DNA of 64,000 nucleotides, taken from positions 124,001 through 188,000 of the forward strand of contig CAVUCH010000022.1 in the NCBI GenBank assembly GCA_963739995.1, in the 5' to 3' direction. The notes under the pieces were generated by a model that was not told the origin of the DNA, searched no databases, and was given only the letters and a program-made list of their open reading frames with translations. The stretch is from CAVUCH01 sp963739995. GTDB lineage: Bacteria > Acidobacteriota > Vicinamibacteria > Vicinamibacterales > JAENWD01. Both the position numbers and the translations under genes were made by a program. Positions 61,444 through 64,000 of this stretch are shown here, one piece after another; positions within the stretch are counted from its first letter, which is position 1, and every line of letters starts with the position of its first letter.

Positions 61444-62057
61444 CCCCGGCGGCACCACGGCGTGCCCAGGCCGGTCGCGAATGAGTGCTCGCTGCGACTC
61501 GCGCAACACCGTCTGCGCTGCGAGGATGGCGCGCGACCGGAGACCCTTATCAGCGTGTTGCCCTTGAAGCGCCTGCTCAAGGTCCGGGCGACCCTAAGAC
61601 ACGCTGCCGGCGATTGGTGACGGCTGTGACGTCCGTGTGTTCCCCCGGAGGGCGAGCTGCTGTTGCTCGGCGGCGGCGATGGATAGCGCAGTGGGCCTTC
61701 AGGAACTCCTTCCAGTCGGGTTTCTTCGCGACTCGCGTGCCGGTGGAGCGAGGCGATGTCTGAACACGCGGGCAGCGGATCGCTTGTGGCTGGTGAACGG
61801 ACGCCGGCCATCTGCCACCTGCGCTTTGGCTCGACACCCTGGCGACTGATGCGCGAGGGCCGCTACCCAAAGGGGCGCCAGTCCCGTTGGAGCTGTTCGA
61901 TACGGACTCCTAGACAACACCGTTCTTTGACAACTGAATACTTGCTTAGGCTGAGGGCGCCGCATCCGGGCGGGGTCGGTGCCCTCAGACCAGCCCTGAG
62001 ACGTTCGGCGAGCTGAGCTGCGAATCACCTATCGATCCGCCACTCGGCACGGGCATA
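61444..62057. other. 614-base region without a supported gene
   Basis: All open frames are Arg/Ser/Ala-rich, overlap each other and lack ribosome sites. A TTGACA at 61927-61932 is followed by ACTGAATACTTGCTTAG but no good -10 at 17 bases. It is the upstream region of the kinase gene. Confidence 0.5.
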
Positions 62058-64000
62058 ATGCGCGGCAGCAGCGAAATGGCCCTGCCGGCGGGTACGCGCC
62101 TTGGCCCCTATGAAGTGCTTTCCCTCATTGGTGCGGGAGGTATGGGCGAGGTATACCGCGCCCGCGATACACGCCTGGATCGCCGCGTCGCTGTGAAGGT
62201 CCTGTCACCGGAACTGGCGTCCGACGCCGAGTTCCGAGCGCGCTTCTCGGGCGAGGCAAAAGCGATTTCCGCGCTCAATCACCCGCACATCTGCGGCCTG
62301 TACGACATCGGCCACCAGGACGGGATCGAGTTCTTGGTCATGGAGTACCTGGACGGTGAGACGCTCGCCAGGCGGTTGGCGCGTGGCAAGCTCCCGCTCG
62401 ACCAGGCAGTCCAGAACAGTATCCAAATCGCCGACGCCCTCGCAGCCGCGCACAAGGCGGGCATCATCCATCGCGACGTGAAGCCCGATAATGTGCTGCT
62501 CACGCGGTCTGGTCTCAAGCTGCTCGACTTTGGCGTGGCCAAGGCCGCGCCACCCATCATTCGTCGGGCCGCAGAGACCGGGCGCACCGAGCTTGCGACC
62601 CAAGCGCACCTCACGGGTGAGGGCACCCTGGTGGGCACGGTCGAGGTACATGGCCCCGGAACAACTCGAGGGGAAAGAACTCGACCCGCGCACGGACATC
62701 TTTGCGCTTGGCGCGATCCTGTACGAAATGGTGACTGGCCGGAAGGCGTTCATCGGGGACAGCCAGGCATCCCTCATCACCGCCATCATGTCGTCAGAGC
62801 CGCCCCGGCTCGTGTCGATAGCTCCGATGACGCCACCTCTGCTCGACCGGCTGATCCACACATGTCTGGCCAAGAGTCCAGATGATCGCGTCCAAACGGC
62901 GCAGGACGTGCTGCTGCAGTTGCGGTGGATAGCCGAGAGTTCGCAGGCAGGTCTGGCCGCTGCGGCCCTGCCTCGGAGACGGCGCCTCTGGGAGCGCTCC
63001 GCAATCGCTTGGACGGTCTCCGCCATGGCCTTAGTGGTCGCAGTCGGAGCTGTCTGGTTCGCGTTGGCGCGAGGGCGATCGGATAGCAGGCTAAAGGATG
63101 CCGTAAGAGTACGCAGCACCATCCTGCTGCCTGAACGGGTCACGCTGGACAACGCGGTGATCTCACCGGACGGCAAGCGCATTGTCTTCAGCGGGCGCGA
63201 TCGCACGGGGCGGAGCCAATTGTGGTTGCGTCGGCTCGACACGGACGACGCCACCCCCCTCGCCGGGACAGAGGGAGGCCTGCTGCCGTTTTGGTCACCG
63301 GATAGCCGTCACATCGGGTTCTTCGCCGCTTTTCCAGATAAAAAGCTGAGGCGGGTCGACGCTTCGCGGGGAGCGCCGCTGTCGCTGTACGATGTGGACG
63401 GTGTGGGCGGCGCGTGGTCGCCCAGCGATGACATCCTATTTAGCGCGCCCACTGGGCCGATCCTGCGGATCCCGGCGGCGGGCGGTCATGCGACGCCAGT
63501 TACCACGCTCAACGTCTCGCGCGGTGAAACCGCCCATCGGTATCCCTTTCTGCTCCCTGACGGTCGCCACTTTCTGTATTTCGCGATGAACGTGGGCGGA
63601 AGCCGCCGTGACTCGGCGAATCGCATTTGGGTCGGATCGCTCGACGGCGGTAAGGCAAAACCCCTGATCTTGTCATCCTTCAACGCTCAATACTCTAACG
63701 GTCATCTGCTGTATATTCGCGGCGGCGACCGTGGTGGCAGTCTCGTTGCGCAACCCTTCGACCCGTACGCTTCGAGACGAGTGGTGAGCCAGTGACGGTG
63801 GCCGAGCACGTTGCCCTCTATGATTATTTTGCTGGGCTCGGCAGCGTCTCTGTCGCCGCGACCGGGGCGCTCCTGTTTGACGGCTCACGCCTCCTCTCGC
63901 GAGTGGAATGGTATGACCGGGCCGGGCGACAGACTGGCACGTTCGGAGAGCCCGCCGTACGCGCGTCTCCACGCGTGTCGCCCGACGGCTTCCGAATCGG
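62058..64000 (+). pseudogene. Serine/threonine protein kinase with TolB-like repeats; two frame breaks, right end missing
   Basis: The kinase domain begins MRGSSEMALPAGTRLGPYEV (a second ATG at 62076 may be the start). It has the glycine loop GAGGMGEVY at 25-33, Lys47 in VAVKVL, HRDVKPDN at 138-145 and DFG at 157-159. One extra base near 62643 (ACGGTC-G-AGGTACATG) interrupts it; the next frame continues RYMAPEQLEGKELDPRTDIF and EMVTGRKAF. A membrane span (SAIAWTVSAMALVVAVGAVW) separates the kinase from an extracytoplasmic domain of WD40/PD40 type (AVISPDGKRIVFSGRDRTG, LLPFWSPDSRHIGFFA). A second break near 63780 is a one-base loss, after which AEHVALYDYFAGLGSVSVAA continues to the edge. This architecture is common in Acidobacteriota. 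Its signal is unknown. Confidence 0.88.

Noticed and set aside
1..64000. CRISPR arrays, rRNA genes, complete IS elements or prophage genes
   Set aside because: I looked for regularly spaced repeats, rRNA motifs and transposase or integrase motifs and saw none.

Overview
This is high-GC, gene-dense bacterial DNA with a Gram-negative cell plan: outer-membrane receptors, a porin-like barrel, a Mla lipid-transport system and lipoproteins. The mix of families suggests an Acidobacteriota genome, probably near the Vicinamibacterales. These families are ADOP permeases with PadR partners, an Oar-like carboxypeptidase-domain TonB receptor, CRTAC1/ASPIC-UnbV propellers next to TPR proteins, a Ser/Thr kinase with TolB-like repeats and PEP-CTERM proteins. 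That placement is inferred from content; no rRNA gene or intact tRNA gene is present.

Layout. 1-3500: start of a GH29 fucosidase, a small conserved protein, a prolyl oligopeptidase and CutC. 3509-9871 (minus): a leucine/isovalerate degradation operon with a 58-residue Cys-rich protein, the methylcrotonyl-CoA carboxylase beta subunit, methylglutaconyl-CoA hydratase, biotin carboxylase, a separate biotinyl protein, HMG-CoA lyase and a frameshifted acetyltransferase. 9904-16961: pcm, an NtrC-type regulator, mlaE-mlaF-mlaD with an OmpA-like tail on the MCE protein, a YtxH protein and a YihY/BrkB membrane protein. 17212-20812: a SufR-like regulator with an inverted-repeat operator candidate, a PadR remnant and a frameshifted ADOP permease. 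21000-23833: a Mak-type fructokinase and a secreted TPR protein with two frameshifts. 23918-32202 (minus): CRTAC1-TPR-CRTAC1 with overlapping start and stop codons, then a TonB receptor with its own promoter and terminator.

32356-38625: a DUF255 thioredoxin-fold protein, two small unknown genes, a 165-bp palindromic element and a padR-ADOP pair. 38855-44120 (minus): a Do-type protease, a two-component system and an M48 lipoprotein metalloprotease. 44611-49430: an oxidoreductase, then (minus) a metal-uptake operon of a small His/Cys protein, a barrel protein, ZnuA and ZnuB, with no ATPase. 49630-58449: an AGE epimerase, msrA, two PEP-CTERM proteins, NIPSNAP and related exported proteins, several small unknowns and a ScyD/ScyE propeller. 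58654-64000: a class D sortase, a tRNA-Leu 3' remnant beside an inverted repeat, sparse unknown genes, a membrane-anchored Methyltransf_22-like protein and a Ser/Thr kinase that runs off the right edge.

At least nine single-base frame breaks interrupt otherwise well-preserved genes. Seven are apparent one-base insertions and two are one-base losses. This looks more like residual assembly error, perhaps from long-read data, than gene decay, so the broken genes are described as reconstructed. The most interesting biology is the CRTAC1/TPR/TonB-receptor cluster, the long palindromic intergenic element and its relative near 12.2 kb, and the Zn-type operon that lacks an ATPase.
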